A stretch of DNA of 10,042 nt, from positions 1-10,042 of the forward strand of contig CALBCO010000046.1 of assembly GCA_937927265.1 (NCBI GenBank). The letters are read 5' to 3'. Position 1 is the first letter of the stretch; the number at the start of each line of letters is the position of its first letter. Below are positions 1 through 6,488 of this stretch, piece after piece. Position numbers and translations under genes: made by a program. Under the pieces are notes generated by a model. The model was not told where the DNA came from, searched no databases, and worked only from the letters and a program-made list of their open reading frames with translations. Source of the DNA: an uncultured Verrucomicrobiae bacterium. Lineage in GTDB: Bacteria; Verrucomicrobiota; Verrucomicrobiia; Palsa-1439.

Positions 1-1034
1 ACCGGGTTGAACGTAACGGCAGTGTAGAAATAACAGAAGAAAATGATGAAACCAACATACACGACGTTGTAAACGATGCCGCCCGGCGTCATGGCCTGAG
101 CAACGCTTTGCATCCACGGCACCTTAATGAAATTGGCCACCGTAGCGGGAAACATAATGATCGAAGACGCAAAAATGGGCGGAATAACACCTGACGTATT
201 AATCCGCAGGGGTAAATGGGTGCTCTGACCTCCGTACATCCTACGGCCAACGATCCGTTTGGCATACTGGACAGGTATCTTCCGCTGCGCCTGGGTCAAC
301 GCGATCACCCCGGCCACTACCACCAATGCCATGACCAACAGCAAAATCGCGTGCAAGATGTTGAACTGGGTCTCGGCCCCCGCCCCGGGCACAAAGAGCC
401 GATAGGCTTGGGCGATTGCTTGCGGCAAACGATCCACAATGCCCACCGTGATGATGATCGAAACGCCGTTGCCAATGCCGCGTTCGGTGATCTGTTCGCC
501 CAACCACATCAGCAAGACGGTACCGCTGGTGATCGTGATGACCGTCAACAACTGAAACGCCAAACCGGGATTCGCCACCAGCGTGCCCGTGAAACCGGGA
601 AAGAGGGCTTCGGGCCGTTCAAATGCCTTGGCCAACATCCATCCCTGGATCACGCACAGCCCCACCGTCATGTACCGCGAATACTGGATAATCTTGGCCC
701 GGCCCGTCTCGCCTTCCTGCTTGAGCTTTTCCAGCGATGGCACCACCGCCGTCAACAACTGCATGATGATGGACGCGCTGATATACGGCATCACGCCCAA
801 CGCAAACACCGCGCACTGTTGCAGTGCGCCGCCCGTCAACAGATTCGCCAAGCCGATAATACTGCCGCCCACCTGCCGTTGGATGTCCGCCATGTATCGG
901 TTTAAGTCCGACGCATCCACCCCCGGACACGGAATGTTCGCACCGAGACGCACCAACACGATGATGCCGAGCGTGAACAGAATCCGCTTCCGCAGCTCCG
1001 GAATCTTCCAACTGTTGAGAAAGGCGGCAAACAT
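1..1034 (-). CDS. secY: Protein translocase subunit SecY (5' part; C-terminus cut off by window edge)
   Basis: SecY is the pore-forming subunit of the SecYEG channel in the cytoplasmic membrane. It passes unfolded proteins outward with SecA and inserts membrane proteins from ribosomes. Translating back from ATG at 1034 gives 344 codons with no stop up to the window edge. The reading includes the family signatures ALGVMPYISASI (about residues 78-89), EGETGRAKIIQYSRYM (107-122), and RKIPVQYAKRIVGRRMYGGQ plus STH (251-273), the cytoplasmic loop before TM7. Hydrophobic segments near residues 17-33, 71-95, 118-136, 156-177, 186-203, 225-246, 281-301 and 320-341 match TM1-TM8. It ends at the TM8 motif FYTAVTFNP. 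Against a usual length near 440 residues, about 100 residues (TM9, TM10 and the tail) lie outside. It starts 6 bases after the rplO stop, the classic spc-operon position. The ribosome binding site is weak, so coupling to rplO is likely. Confidence 0.97.
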   Translation of the reverse strand, partial: MFAAFLNSWKIPELRKRILFTLGIIVLVRLGANIPCPGVDASDLNRYMADIQRQVGGSIIGLANLLTGGALQQCAVFALGVMPYISASIIMQLLTAVVPSLEKLKQEGETGRAKIIQYSRYMTVGLCVIQGWMLAKAFERPEALFPGFTGTLVANPGLAFQLLTVITITSGTVLLMWLGEQITERGIGNGVSIIITVGIVDRLPQAIAQAYRLFVPGAGAETQFNILHAILLLVMALVVVAGVIALTQAQRKIPVQYAKRIVGRRMYGGQSTHLPLRINTSGVIPPIFASSIIMFPATVANFIKVPWMQSVAQAMTPGGIVYNVVYVGFIIFFCYFYTAVTFNP

Positions 1035-1040
1035 CGGTGA

Positions 1041-1529
1041 TTACTTGCTCGCCGCCGCGGCAACGGGCCGATGCGGCAACGGTAATGCCTCGCACTGCCC
1101 CCCCGCTTTGGTGATTTTTTCCTGCGCGGTGGCACTGAACTGATGCGCTTTCACTGTGAGCTTCTTGATCAACTCACCGTCGCCGAGCACCTTGAGGCCA
1201 TCCCGCAACTGACGCACCACACCACGTTCGCGCAACGCCTCGGCGGTGACAACCGCGCCGTCTTCGAACACATTGAGCTGTTTGACATTCACCGTTACAA
1301 AACGTCGGCGAAATGCCTCGTGGTTGAACCCACGCTTGGGAATCCGCCGGTACAACGGCATCTGCCCGCCTTCAAATCCCAACCGCACTGTGCCACCAGC
1401 GCGTGCTGTCTGGCCTTTACCACCGCGCCCGGAAGTGCCGCCCTTGCCGGACCGATCCCCCACCCCCAATCGAGTCCGCCGATGTTTCGCGCCTGGACGC
1501 GGTTTCAAATTATGCAGCCGCATCGTCAT
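1041..1529 (-). CDS. rplO: 50S ribosomal protein L15
   Basis: L15 is a late-assembling large-subunit protein whose long basic N-terminal arm winds through 23S rRNA domains II and V. The 162-residue product has the expected Gly/Arg-rich arm (RTRLGVGDRSGKGGTSGRGGKGQ, given here as RTRLGVGD at about 18-25 and GKGGTSGRGGKGQ at about 28-40), then GFEGGQMPLYRRIPKRGF (about 51-68) and a globular C-terminal half with the KVLG.GEL pattern (about 113-121). Length is slightly above the family norm of 145-150, from an Ala/Pro/His-rich tail. Two ATGs lie two codons apart. The one at 1529 is chosen because an AGGAG is 9 bases upstream of it. It starts 1 base after the rpsE stop, so the usual rpmD is missing between them. 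Confidence 0.98.
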   Translation of the reverse strand: MTMRLHNLKPRPGAKHRRTRLGVGDRSGKGGTSGRGGKGQTARAGGTVRLGFEGGQMPLYRRIPKRGFNHEAFRRRFVTVNVKQLNVFEDGAVVTAEALRERGVVRQLRDGLKVLGDGELIKKLTVKAHQFSATAQEKITKAGGQCEALPLPHRPVAAAASK

Positions 1530-1530
1530 A

Positions 1531-2112
1531 TCAATTCACTCCTGCCGGACTGGCCAGCCCACGCGCCCGATAAATCGCCTCACGCGGTCTCAACTGGGCC
1601 AGCGCCGCCAACGTCGCTTTTACCACGTTCACCGCATTGCTTGACCCCAATGACTTCGTTAACACATCACGGATGCCAACCGCCTCCAAGACCGCCCGCA
1701 CACCGCCCCCGGCAATAACACCCGTTCCGGGCGACGCCGGGCGCAACAACACCCGCCCCCCGCAATACTCCCCAATCACCTCGTGCGGAATCGTGTTGTC
1801 TTTCATACAGACCGGCCTCAGTGCCTTCTTGGCCTGCTCCGTACCCTTGCGGATCGCGTCGGCCACTTCGTTCGCCTTGCCAAAACCGTAGCCCACTCGG
1901 CCCTGTCGGTCACCGGCCACCACCAACGCGCGGAAATGAAACCGCCGGCCTCCTTTCACCACTTTCGCGCTGCGGTTGACGAATACCACTTTCTCAACCA
2001 GTTCAACGCCGGTCGGTTGTTCCACGTTGATCTCCTCATCCACCACGCCCGGCGCAGCCTCCTTCGACTTCGGAGCCGCCCCTTTTGCCATTCTGGGTCT
2101 CTTGTCTGCCAT
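1531..2112 (-). CDS. rpsE: 30S ribosomal protein S5
   Basis: S5 sits at the mRNA entry channel of the small subunit and contributes to decoding fidelity and to mRNA unwinding with S3 and S4. The 193-residue product carries the S5 N-terminal double-stranded-RNA-binding-like domain (KVVKGGRRFHFRALVVAGD at about 52-70, then GRVGYGFGKANEV) and the C-terminal domain with LLRPASPGTGVIAGGGVRAVLE (about 124-145; LLRPASPGTG and AGGGVRAVLE) and SLGSSNAVNVVKAT. The first 35 or so residues are a low-complexity Lys/Ala/Glu extension beyond the E. coli-length protein. Start choice is uncertain: ATG at 2112 lies 1 base after the rplR stop, while an in-frame ATG seven codons later (2091) would give MAKGAAPK. 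Neither has a strong ribosome binding site. It is followed directly by rplO. Confidence 0.97.
   Translation of the reverse strand: MADKRPRMAKGAAPKSKEAAPGVVDEEINVEQPTGVELVEKVVFVNRSAKVVKGGRRFHFRALVVAGDRQGRVGYGFGKANEVADAIRKGTEQAKKALRPVCMKDNTIPHEVIGEYCGGRVLLRPASPGTGVIAGGGVRAVLEAVGIRDVLTKSLGSSNAVNVVKATLAALAQLRPREAIYRARGLASPAGVN
1539..1543 (-). promoter_or_regulatory. Ribosome binding site of rplO
   Basis: The minus strand reads AGGAG here, 9 bases before ATG at 1529. It lies inside the last codons of rpsE and favours that ATG over the next in-frame one at 1523. Confidence 0.7.
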
Positions 2113-2113
2113 A

Positions 2114-2470
2114 TTAGAATTTTAATCCCGCTTCACGCGCCGCGTCCGCCAGCGCTTTGACCCGGCCGTGATACGCCGACCCGCCCCGGTCAAATACGAC
2201 CTCGTTAATGTTTTTCTCCTTTGCCTTCTGTGCCGCCAGCGCGCCCAACTTCTTCGCACCGGCCACGGTCGCCTTGGTTCCCTTGCATTCCGCCGCCAGA
2301 CTGCTCACCGCCACCAGCGTTCGCCCGGCCAAATCATCAATAAACTGCACATAGATATGTCGCCCGGTCAGGCAGACACTCATCCGCGGGCGCGCCGCAG
2401 TGCCCTGCACCTTTTGGCGCAACCGCCGGTGCCGCCGGTCCCGAAATTCAATTCGTGTTCGTGGTCGCAT
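2114..2470 (-). CDS. rplR: 50S ribosomal protein L18
   Basis: L18 binds 5S rRNA with L5 and L25-type proteins and fixes it to the central protuberance. From ATG at 2470 the product is 118 residues, close to the family norm. It has the basic N-terminal arm (RTRIEFRDRRHRRLRQKV), the PRMSVCLTGRHIYVQFIDD strand region, the TLVAVSSL segment and the conserved end VVFDRGGSAYHGRVKALADAAREAGLKF (VVFDRGG, YHGRVKALA and AREAGL are the family hallmarks). A longer reading from TTG at 2488 would overlap the rplF stop by four bases. ATG at 2470 is preferred because an AGGAG lies 10 bases upstream and the N-terminus then matches the usual family start. The gap to rplF is 14 bases, and to rpsE 1 base. Confidence 0.96.
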   Translation of the reverse strand: MRPRTRIEFRDRRHRRLRQKVQGTAARPRMSVCLTGRHIYVQFIDDLAGRTLVAVSSLAAECKGTKATVAGAKKLGALAAQKAKEKNINEVVFDRGGSAYHGRVKALADAAREAGLKF

Positions 2471-2480
2471 CAGCCTTCCA

Positions 2481-2485
2481 CTCCT
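2481..2485 (-). promoter_or_regulatory. Ribosome binding site of rplR
   Basis: The minus strand reads AGGAG here, 10 bases before ATG at 2470, overlapping the rplF stop codon. If ribosomes use it, the alternative TTG at 2488 is not the start. Confidence 0.65.
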
Positions 2486-3042
2486 CAACCTCCCGTGGTC
2501 ACGGTTTTGCCGGCTTTGCGGCGCACGTGTTCGCCCACATACCGGATACCCTTGCCCTTGTAGGGCTCGGGTTTGTAAAACCGGCGAATCCGCGCCGCCA
2601 CTTCGCCGACCTGTTGTTTATCGCACCCTTCCACTGTGATCAACGGCTTCTTGTCAGCGGTGTCCGCCACGGTGATCTTGATCGTTTGCGGAATTGGAAA
2701 CGAAATCGGGTGCGAATACCCCAACGTCAGGTTTAGGTTGGCCCCCTGCACTGCGGCGCGGAAACCAACGCCCTCAACGAGCAACTGCTTAGAATACCCT
2801 TCGTTGACCCCCTTGATCATGTTCGCCAACAAACTGCGCGACAACCCCCACCGCGACTTGCCTGTCCGGTCCCGTTGCGTCGTCGTGGTCAACAACTTGC
2901 CCTCGTTCACCGCCACCGTCACCGGCGCCGGCACCGTCCACGAGAGTTTGCCCTTTGGCCCCTCAATATGAACGGTCTGTTCCTTTACTTCCACCTTGGT
3001 ATTCGGCGGAATCTCAATCGGTTTTTTGCCAATCCGTGACAT
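2485..3042 (-). CDS. rplF: 50S ribosomal protein L6
   Basis: L6 is a two-domain protein at the base of the L7/L12 stalk, next to the sarcin-ricin loop and the elongation-factor binding site. The 185-residue product begins MSRIGKKPIEIP, the standard L6 N-terminus. It contains the first domain with EGPKGKL (about 28-34), the inter-domain stretch SLLANMIKGVNEGYSKQLLVEGVGFRA (SLLANMIKGV; LLVEGVGFRA), LTLGYSHPI in the second domain, and the diagnostic C-terminal motif PEPYKGKGIRYVGE (about 158-171) followed by RRKAGK. Length is normal for the family. It starts 3 bases after the rpsH stop, with a GGTGAG just upstream that could serve as ribosome binding site, and precedes rplR as in nearly all bacterial spc operons. 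Confidence 0.98.
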   Translation of the reverse strand: MSRIGKKPIEIPPNTKVEVKEQTVHIEGPKGKLSWTVPAPVTVAVNEGKLLTTTTQRDRTGKSRWGLSRSLLANMIKGVNEGYSKQLLVEGVGFRAAVQGANLNLTLGYSHPISFPIPQTIKITVADTADKKPLITVEGCDKQQVGEVAARIRRFYKPEPYKGKGIRYVGEHVRRKAGKTVTTGG

Positions 3043-3045
3043 AAC

Positions 3046-3444
3046 TCACCAGACGTACGCCAACACTTCGCCACCCACGTTCGCTTTGCTCGCCTCGTGA
3101 CCGGTCATCACCCCGCGGGAGGTGGTGACAATCGAAATCCCCATCCCGCCCAACACGCGCGGCATCTTTTTCGCCGCCACGTACTTGCGCAACCCCGGCC
3201 GGCTCACCCGACGGATGCCGGTCAGGGCGCATTCTTTGCCCACGATTTTCAGTTGGATCTTCAACACGGCCCGGCCGGCCGAGTCCTTCTGCTGGTAAAA
3301 ATCCGCAAGGTAGCCCTCGCGCTTGAGCACGGCACAAATCTGCGCCTTCAACACCGACGCCGGCACCTCCACATCGGGCTTAAGCGCCCGATACCCGTTG
3401 CGGATCACCGTCAACAAGTCGCCAATCGGATCAGTCACGTTCAT
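3046..3444 (-). CDS. rpsH: 30S ribosomal protein S8
   Basis: S8 is a primary binder of the central domain of 16S rRNA (helix 21). In E. coli it also represses the spc operon by binding mRNA near the rplE start; I could not identify such a site here. The 132-residue product starts MNVTDPIGDLLTVIRNGY, has the KREGYLADF motif (about 41-49), and the C-terminal RNA-binding domain with RVSRPGLRKYV, PRVLGGMGISIVTTSRGVMTGHEA (GMGISIVTTSRGVMTG is the hallmark) and the terminal GGEVLAYVW. Length is standard. It starts 4 bases after the rpsN stop, and rplF follows 3 bases later, so all three are probably translationally coupled. Confidence 0.98.
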   Translation of the reverse strand: MNVTDPIGDLLTVIRNGYRALKPDVEVPASVLKAQICAVLKREGYLADFYQQKDSAGRAVLKIQLKIVGKECALTGIRRVSRPGLRKYVAAKKMPRVLGGMGISIVTTSRGVMTGHEASKANVGGEVLAYVW

Positions 3445-3448
3445 CGTC

Positions 3449-3634
3449 TTACCAACTCGCCTTCACCACGCCGGGGATCTTTCCCTGGCTGGCCAATTCC
3501 CGAAAACAAATCCGGCAAATCTGAAACCGGCGGATGTACGCCCGCCGCCGCCCGCAGTTCTTGCACCGGTTGTATTTCCGCGCCGCGAACTTGACCGGCC
3601 GCTGCGCTTTGATTTCCCACGTTAGTTTCGCCAT
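3449..3634 (-). CDS. rpsN: 30S ribosomal protein S14, zinc-binding (type Z) form
   Basis: S14 sits in the head of the small subunit near the decoding region, with S3 and S10. The 61-residue product is the short form typical of many bacteria, and carries an intact zinc ribbon with Cys24-X2-Cys27 and Cys40-X2-Cys43. The end, KIPGVVKASW, is the standard family C-terminus. The four cysteines make this the zinc-dependent (C+) paralogue, rather than the longer Cys-free version that zinc-starved cells can use. A GAGGG on the minus strand 9 bases before the ATG, overlapping the rplE stop, is a good ribosome binding site. It lies between rplE and rpsH, the normal spc order. Confidence 0.98.
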   Translation of the reverse strand: MAKLTWEIKAQRPVKFAARKYNRCKNCGRRRAYIRRFQICRICFRELASQGKIPGVVKASW

Positions 3635-3647
3635 AGCCTGACGCCCT

Positions 3648-4184
3648 CTAGCTGCTGAAGGGCATCCCCAGCAGCTTCAACAACTCCTTGGCCTCCTCGT
3701 TCGTGTTCGCCGAAGTGACAATCGTCACATCCATGCCCAAATTGTGTTTGATCTTGTCCAACTCAATTTCGGGAAAGATCGTCTGGTCGCGCACGCCCAT
3801 CGTAAAACTGCCGCGACCATCGAACCCCCGCGGATTCACCCCGCGAAAGTCCCGAATGCGCGGCAACGCCGCGTTGAAAAACCGCTCGAGAAACTCGTAC
3901 ATCCGCCGTCCGCGCAATGTCACCTTGCACCCCACCGGCATGCCCTTGCGTACCTTGAAATTCGCGATGCTTTTCTTCGCGTACGTCACCACCGGCCACT
4001 GTCCGGTGATCGTGGCCAACTCCTGTTGAGCCTCCGCCAGTACTTCCTTTTCGTGTGCGGAGTTGATCCCCATGTTGAGCACGACCTTCTCGACCTTCGG
4101 CACCTGCATCCGGTTGGTGTACCGGCCGCTCTTCAACAACTGTGCCACCACCTCGTTCTTATACATTTCGTAAAGCTGACTCAT
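3648..4184 (-). CDS. rplE: 50S ribosomal protein L5
   Basis: L5 binds 5S rRNA in the central protuberance, contacts P-site tRNA, and bridges to S13 of the small subunit. From ATG at 4184 the product has 178 residues, the family norm. It shows YTNRMQVPKVEKVVLNMGI (PKVEKVVLNMGI near residues 29-40), ELATITGQWPV and the KKSIANFKVRKGMPVGCKVTLRG block (about 70-92), the RDFRGVNPRGFDGRGSFTMGV region (FRGVNPRGFDGRG), and the conserved FPEIELDKI plus GMDVTIVT near the end. The frame stays open upstream through rplX, but the start is fixed by the family N-terminus (MSQLYEMYKNEV) and an AGGA shortly upstream. It lies 11 bases after the rplX stop and 13 before rpsN. Confidence 0.98.
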   Translation of the reverse strand: MSQLYEMYKNEVVAQLLKSGRYTNRMQVPKVEKVVLNMGINSAHEKEVLAEAQQELATITGQWPVVTYAKKSIANFKVRKGMPVGCKVTLRGRRMYEFLERFFNAALPRIRDFRGVNPRGFDGRGSFTMGVRDQTIFPEIELDKIKHNLGMDVTIVTSANTNEEAKELLKLLGMPFSS

Positions 4185-4195
4185 ACGATTCCTGA

Positions 4196-4474
4196 TTAGA
4201 CCGGCGTAACCGCGCCGCCCGCCCGCCGTTTCCTGCGCGCCTCGTACCGCTCCTGGGGCATCACCTTCGAGGCCGCCAGCGGCGCCTCTTTGGAAATAAT
4301 CCCGCCCTGTGGCCGGTCCTGCGATTTCCGCAATGCTTTCCGCACCAAGTTGACCCCTTCGACCAACACCCGGCCCTGTTGGGGATACGTGGCCAACACC
4401 TTGCCGACTTTGCCCTTGTCCTCCCCGGACAAGACCACCACCAGGTCGTTCTTTTTCACATGGAGCGCGTTCAT
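4196..4474 (-). CDS. rplX: 50S ribosomal protein L24 (short, divergent C-terminus)
   Basis: L24 is one of the assembly-initiating proteins of the large subunit. It binds domain I of 23S rRNA and lies near the exit of the peptide tunnel. The 92-residue product has the KOW-motif N-terminal half (VKKNDLVVVLSGEDKGKVGKVL at about 6-27; SGEDKGKVGKV is the core), then VLVEGVNLVRKALR and GGIISKEAPL, all typical. After SKVMP (about 69-73), where most L24s continue with a 'xxxGKxxRVG' strand, this one has an Arg/Ala-rich tail, EARRKRRAGGAV. It is shorter than the usual 100-105 residues. A GAGGT lies 9 bases before the ATG. It starts 2 bases after rplN ends. Identification is secure; the tail is the odd part. 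Confidence 0.96.
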   Translation of the reverse strand: MNALHVKKNDLVVVLSGEDKGKVGKVLATYPQQGRVLVEGVNLVRKALRKSQDRPQGGIISKEAPLAASKVMPQERYEARRKRRAGGAVTPV

Positions 4475-4476
4475 CG

Positions 4477-4842
4477 TTACAATACCTCAGGCGCCAGCGA
4501 AATGATCTTCGTGAAATTTTTCTCGCGCAACTCGCGCGCCACCGGCCCAAAAATGCGGGTACCACGCGGATTCAATTGCGCGTCAATGATCACCACCGCG
4601 TTGTTGTCGAACCGCAAATACGAACCATCCGGCCGTCGCAACGACGATTTCGTCCGTACCACCACAGCATTGACCACTTCGCCCTTTTTCACCGTGCCGT
4701 CGGGCGCCGCTTCCTTGACGTGCGCCTTGATGATATCGCCCACGCGCGCATAGCGTTTTTGGTGGCCCAACACCCCGATCGCCCAAGCCACCCGCGCGCC
4801 GGTGTTGTCCGCCACATCCAAATGAGTTCGAATCTGAATCAT
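4477..4842 (-). CDS. rplN: 50S ribosomal protein L14
   Basis: L14 binds 23S rRNA near the sarcin-ricin loop and forms intersubunit bridges. It is also the docking site of the silencing factor RsfS in bacteria. The 121-residue product matches the family end to end: MIQIRTHLDVADNTGAR at the N-terminus, RYARVGDIIKAHVKEAAPDG (about 30-49), KKGEVVNAVVVRTKSSLRRPDGSYLRFD (VVVRTK and RRPDGSYLRFD), GTRIFGPVARELR (about 94-106) and the invariant terminal KIISLAPEVL. The ATG overlaps the rpsQ stop as ATGA, a common coupling arrangement, so no ribosome binding site of its own is needed. rplX follows 2 bases later. Confidence 0.98.
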   Translation of the reverse strand: MIQIRTHLDVADNTGARVAWAIGVLGHQKRYARVGDIIKAHVKEAAPDGTVKKGEVVNAVVVRTKSSLRRPDGSYLRFDNNAVVIIDAQLNPRGTRIFGPVARELREKNFTKIISLAPEVL

Positions 4843-5129
4843 ACCGCCACCTTCTCGGGACTGGCTGCCTTCTCAACCACGGCCGCTAAGCGCCACCGTT
4901 TCAATTTGCTCAGTGGCCGTGACTCAACAATGCACACACGATCGCCCAAGCCCGCCACTTGGTTTTCGTCATGCGCGTAGAACTTCTTGTATTTTGTGAT
5001 CACTTTCTCATAGCGCGGATGCCGGCCCCGGCGGCTGACCCGTACCACGATGGTCTTGGCCATCTTGTTGCTGACCACTTCGCCCACCAGTTTCCGCTGA
5101 CGTGTCTCAGTTTTTGGTTGATCGGTCAT
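4839..5129 (-). CDS. rpsQ: 30S ribosomal protein S17
   Basis: S17 is a primary 16S rRNA binder of the OB-fold type, needed early in small-subunit assembly. From ATG at 5129 the product is 96 residues. The core is typical: LVGEVVSNKMAKTIVVRVSRR (GEVVSNKMAKTIVV near residues 16-29), HPRYEKVITKYKKFYAHDE (YEKVI.KYKKFYAHDE is the family hallmark), GDRVCIVESRPLSKLKRWRL (about 63-82). The start is ambiguous. An in-frame GTG at 5144, five codons upstream, has the better ribosome binding site (AGGAA, 6 bases before it). The ATG was chosen because the core needs nothing before it and MTDQ resembles known S17 N-termini. The stop overlaps the rplN start. Confidence 0.95.
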   Translation of the reverse strand: MTDQPKTETRQRKLVGEVVSNKMAKTIVVRVSRRGRHPRYEKVITKYKKFYAHDENQVAGLGDRVCIVESRPLSKLKRWRLAAVVEKAASPEKVAV

Positions 5130-5150
5130 GTTGGAGAATCCCACTCCCAG

Positions 5151-5155
5151 TTCCT
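5151..5155 (-). promoter_or_regulatory. Ribosome binding site upstream of rpsQ
   Basis: The minus strand reads AGGAA here, overlapping the rpmC stop (TAG at 5154-5156). It is 6 bases before an in-frame GTG at 5144 but 21 bases before the annotated ATG at 5129, so it argues for the five-residue-longer S17. Confidence 0.5.
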
Positions 5156-5360
5156 AGGCCGCGGTGGCCGCGTGCAATTCCCGTTCCCGCAAAATCGTTT
5201 GCAGTCGCGCAATGTCGCGTCGCACTTCCCGCATCCGGCTGGGCCGTTCCAGCCGCGCGGTCTGTTGCTGCAGTCGCAGGTTGAACAATTCCTGCCGAAG
5301 GTCGCGCAGTTTGGCCTGCGCCTCGGCGTCTGTCAACTCACGAATTTCTTTTGCATCCAT
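5154..5360 (-). CDS. rpmC: 50S ribosomal protein L29
   Basis: L29 is a small two-helix protein at the peptide-tunnel exit, next to L23, where trigger factor and the signal recognition particle dock. From ATG at 5360 it has 68 residues, the usual size. It shows the family patterns ELTDAEAQAKLRDLRQELFNLRLQQ (LRQELFNLRLQQ near residues 22-33), then R..RR.IARLQTILRER (about 46-61). The whole protein reads as two amphipathic helices, as expected. A GTG three codons upstream (5369) directly abuts the rplP stop and is a possible alternative. The ATG start gives MDAKEIREL, which matches the common MKAKELREL-type N-terminus. Neither start has a strong ribosome binding site. Confidence 0.95.
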   Translation of the reverse strand: MDAKEIRELTDAEAQAKLRDLRQELFNLRLQQQTARLERPSRMREVRRDIARLQTILRERELHAATAA

Positions 5361-5369
5361 GACTGTCAC

Positions 5370-5780
5370 TCACTTTCGCTTCACAAACCGGGTTGGAATC
5401 GGCAACTTCGCCGCCGCCAGCCGAAACGATTCCCGGGCCAACGGCTCAGTCACCCCGCCCAATTCAAACAACACATTGCCGGGCCGCACCCGAGCCACCC
5501 ACGTCGCCGGCGGTCCCTTGCCCTTACCCATCCGCGTCTCCGGCGGTCTGGCGGTGACCGGTAAATCCGGAAAGATCCGAATCCAAAGTTTCCCGCGCCG
5601 TTTCATGTGGCGCGCCAGCGCCACGCGGCAAGCCTCAATCTGCGTCGTGGTAATCCACGCCCGATCCAGCGCCTGCAATCCAAATTCGCCAAACGCCACC
5701 GTCGCGCCACGCCACGCAGTCCCCGCACGGCTTCCGCGCTGCGCTTTGCGATGCTTCACTCTTTTGGGCATCAAGGGCAT
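5370..5780 (-). CDS. rplP: 50S ribosomal protein L16
   Basis: L16 lies beside the A-site tRNA elbow and 5S rRNA, and organises helix 38 late in large-subunit maturation. The 136-residue product starts MPLMPKRVKHRKAQRG. It contains TTTQIEACRVALARHMKRRGKLWIRIFPD (ITTTQIEACRVALARHMKR near residues 43-61), the ARPPETRMGKGKG loop (MGKGKG near 84-89), WVARVRPGNVLFEL (about 94-107) and the terminal KLPIPTRFV. The Arg in PETRMGKGKG corresponds to the residue hydroxylated by the YcfD/RoxA oxygenase in some bacteria. Whether that happens here is unknown. ATG at 5780 is favoured over the one at 5771 by the spacing from an AGGAAGGA. Confidence 0.98.
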   Translation of the reverse strand: MPLMPKRVKHRKAQRGSRAGTAWRGATVAFGEFGLQALDRAWITTTQIEACRVALARHMKRRGKLWIRIFPDLPVTARPPETRMGKGKGPPATWVARVRPGNVLFELGGVTEPLARESFRLAAAKLPIPTRFVKRK

Positions 5781-5789
5781 GACTCAACA

Positions 5790-5797
5790 TCCTTCCT
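5790..5797 (-). promoter_or_regulatory. Ribosome binding site of rplP
   Basis: The minus strand reads AGGAAGGA here, 9 bases before ATG at 5780, overlapping the end of rpsC. This is among the strongest Shine-Dalgarno matches in the window, and it supports the first of the two nearby ATGs. Confidence 0.7.
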
Positions 5798-6485
5798 AGG
5801 CCGCGGCCCCGCTGGCGCGCGCGGGGCCGACCGTCGTCGCCGTGGGGTTGACTTGCTTCAGCGACCGTTCACCTTTGCCGATCCAGACCTTCACGCCGAT
5901 TTTACCGTACACCGTATTCGCCTCGGCAAACCCGTAATCAATGTCCGCACGCAACGTGTGCAGCGGAATTTTGCCTTCCCGATACTTCTCGCGCCGCGCC
6001 AATTCCGCGCCGCCGAGCCGGCCACCGCACAGCACCTTGATCCCCTGCGCGCCCATCTGCATCGCCGTCTGCACCGCCCGCTTCATCGCCCGGCGGAAAC
6101 TCACCCGCCGCTCCAATTGCAGCGCGATGTTCTCGGCCACCAACTGCGCGTCGGTCTCCGGCTGTTTCACCTCGACAATGTCCACGTAAATCTCTTTGCC
6201 GGTTAGCTTCGCCAGGTCTTCCTTCAACTTGTCAATCTCGGCGCCTTTGCGCCCGATGACGATCCCGGGCCGCGCCGTATGAATCGTGATGCGCGCCCGG
6301 TTGGCATAACGCTCAATGCCGATCTTCGGCACCGCAGCGGTCTCCATCCGCTTCTTCACCAACTCGCGGATTTTGATGTCCTCGAGCAACAGTGGCGCGA
6401 ACTCTTTCTTGTCCGCATACCACTTCGACAGCCAGTCCTTGGTGACTGTCACCCGCAACCCGATCGGATTTACTTTTTGACCCAT
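5796..6485 (-). CDS. rpsC: 30S ribosomal protein S3
   Basis: S3 forms part of the mRNA entry channel and has helicase activity there with S4 and S5. The 229-residue product starts MGQKVNPIGLRVTVTKDW, the standard N-terminus. The KH-type RNA-binding domain carries ITIHTARPGIVIGRKGAEI (GIVIGRKGAEI near residues 73-83), the GxxG loop being GRKG. The C-terminal domain has RRVSFRRAMKRAVQTAMQMGAQGIKV (FRRAMKRAVQTAM), SGRLGG-like CGGRLGGAELAR (about 157-168), the EGKIPLHTLRADIDYG motif, and YGKIGVKVWI. The last 20 residues are a poorly conserved Ala/Pro-rich tail. It starts 3 bases after the rplV stop with only a weak GGAAA upstream, so coupling to rplV is likely. rplP follows 15 bases later. Confidence 0.98.
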   Translation of the reverse strand: MGQKVNPIGLRVTVTKDWLSKWYADKKEFAPLLLEDIKIRELVKKRMETAAVPKIGIERYANRARITIHTARPGIVIGRKGAEIDKLKEDLAKLTGKEIYVDIVEVKQPETDAQLVAENIALQLERRVSFRRAMKRAVQTAMQMGAQGIKVLCGGRLGGAELARREKYREGKIPLHTLRADIDYGFAEANTVYGKIGVKVWIGKGERSLKQVNPTATTVGPARASGAAA

Positions 6486-6488
6486 AAT

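Noticed and set aside
216..905. Plus-strand 229-codon open frame opposite secY
   Set aside because: It is rich in His, Gln, Arg and Pro with no family pattern, and lies wholly antisense to recognisable SecY coding sequence. It is a by-product of high-GC codon use.
4185..4195. S8 autoregulatory binding site at the rplX/rplE junction, as in E. coli
   Set aside because: I looked for the helix-21-like structure near this junction, but could not identify it with confidence by eye; not claimed.
4185..4565. N-terminal extension of rplE through rplX
   Set aside because: The frame is merely open; it reads through L24 coding sequence in the wrong frame. The L5 family N-terminus begins at 4184.
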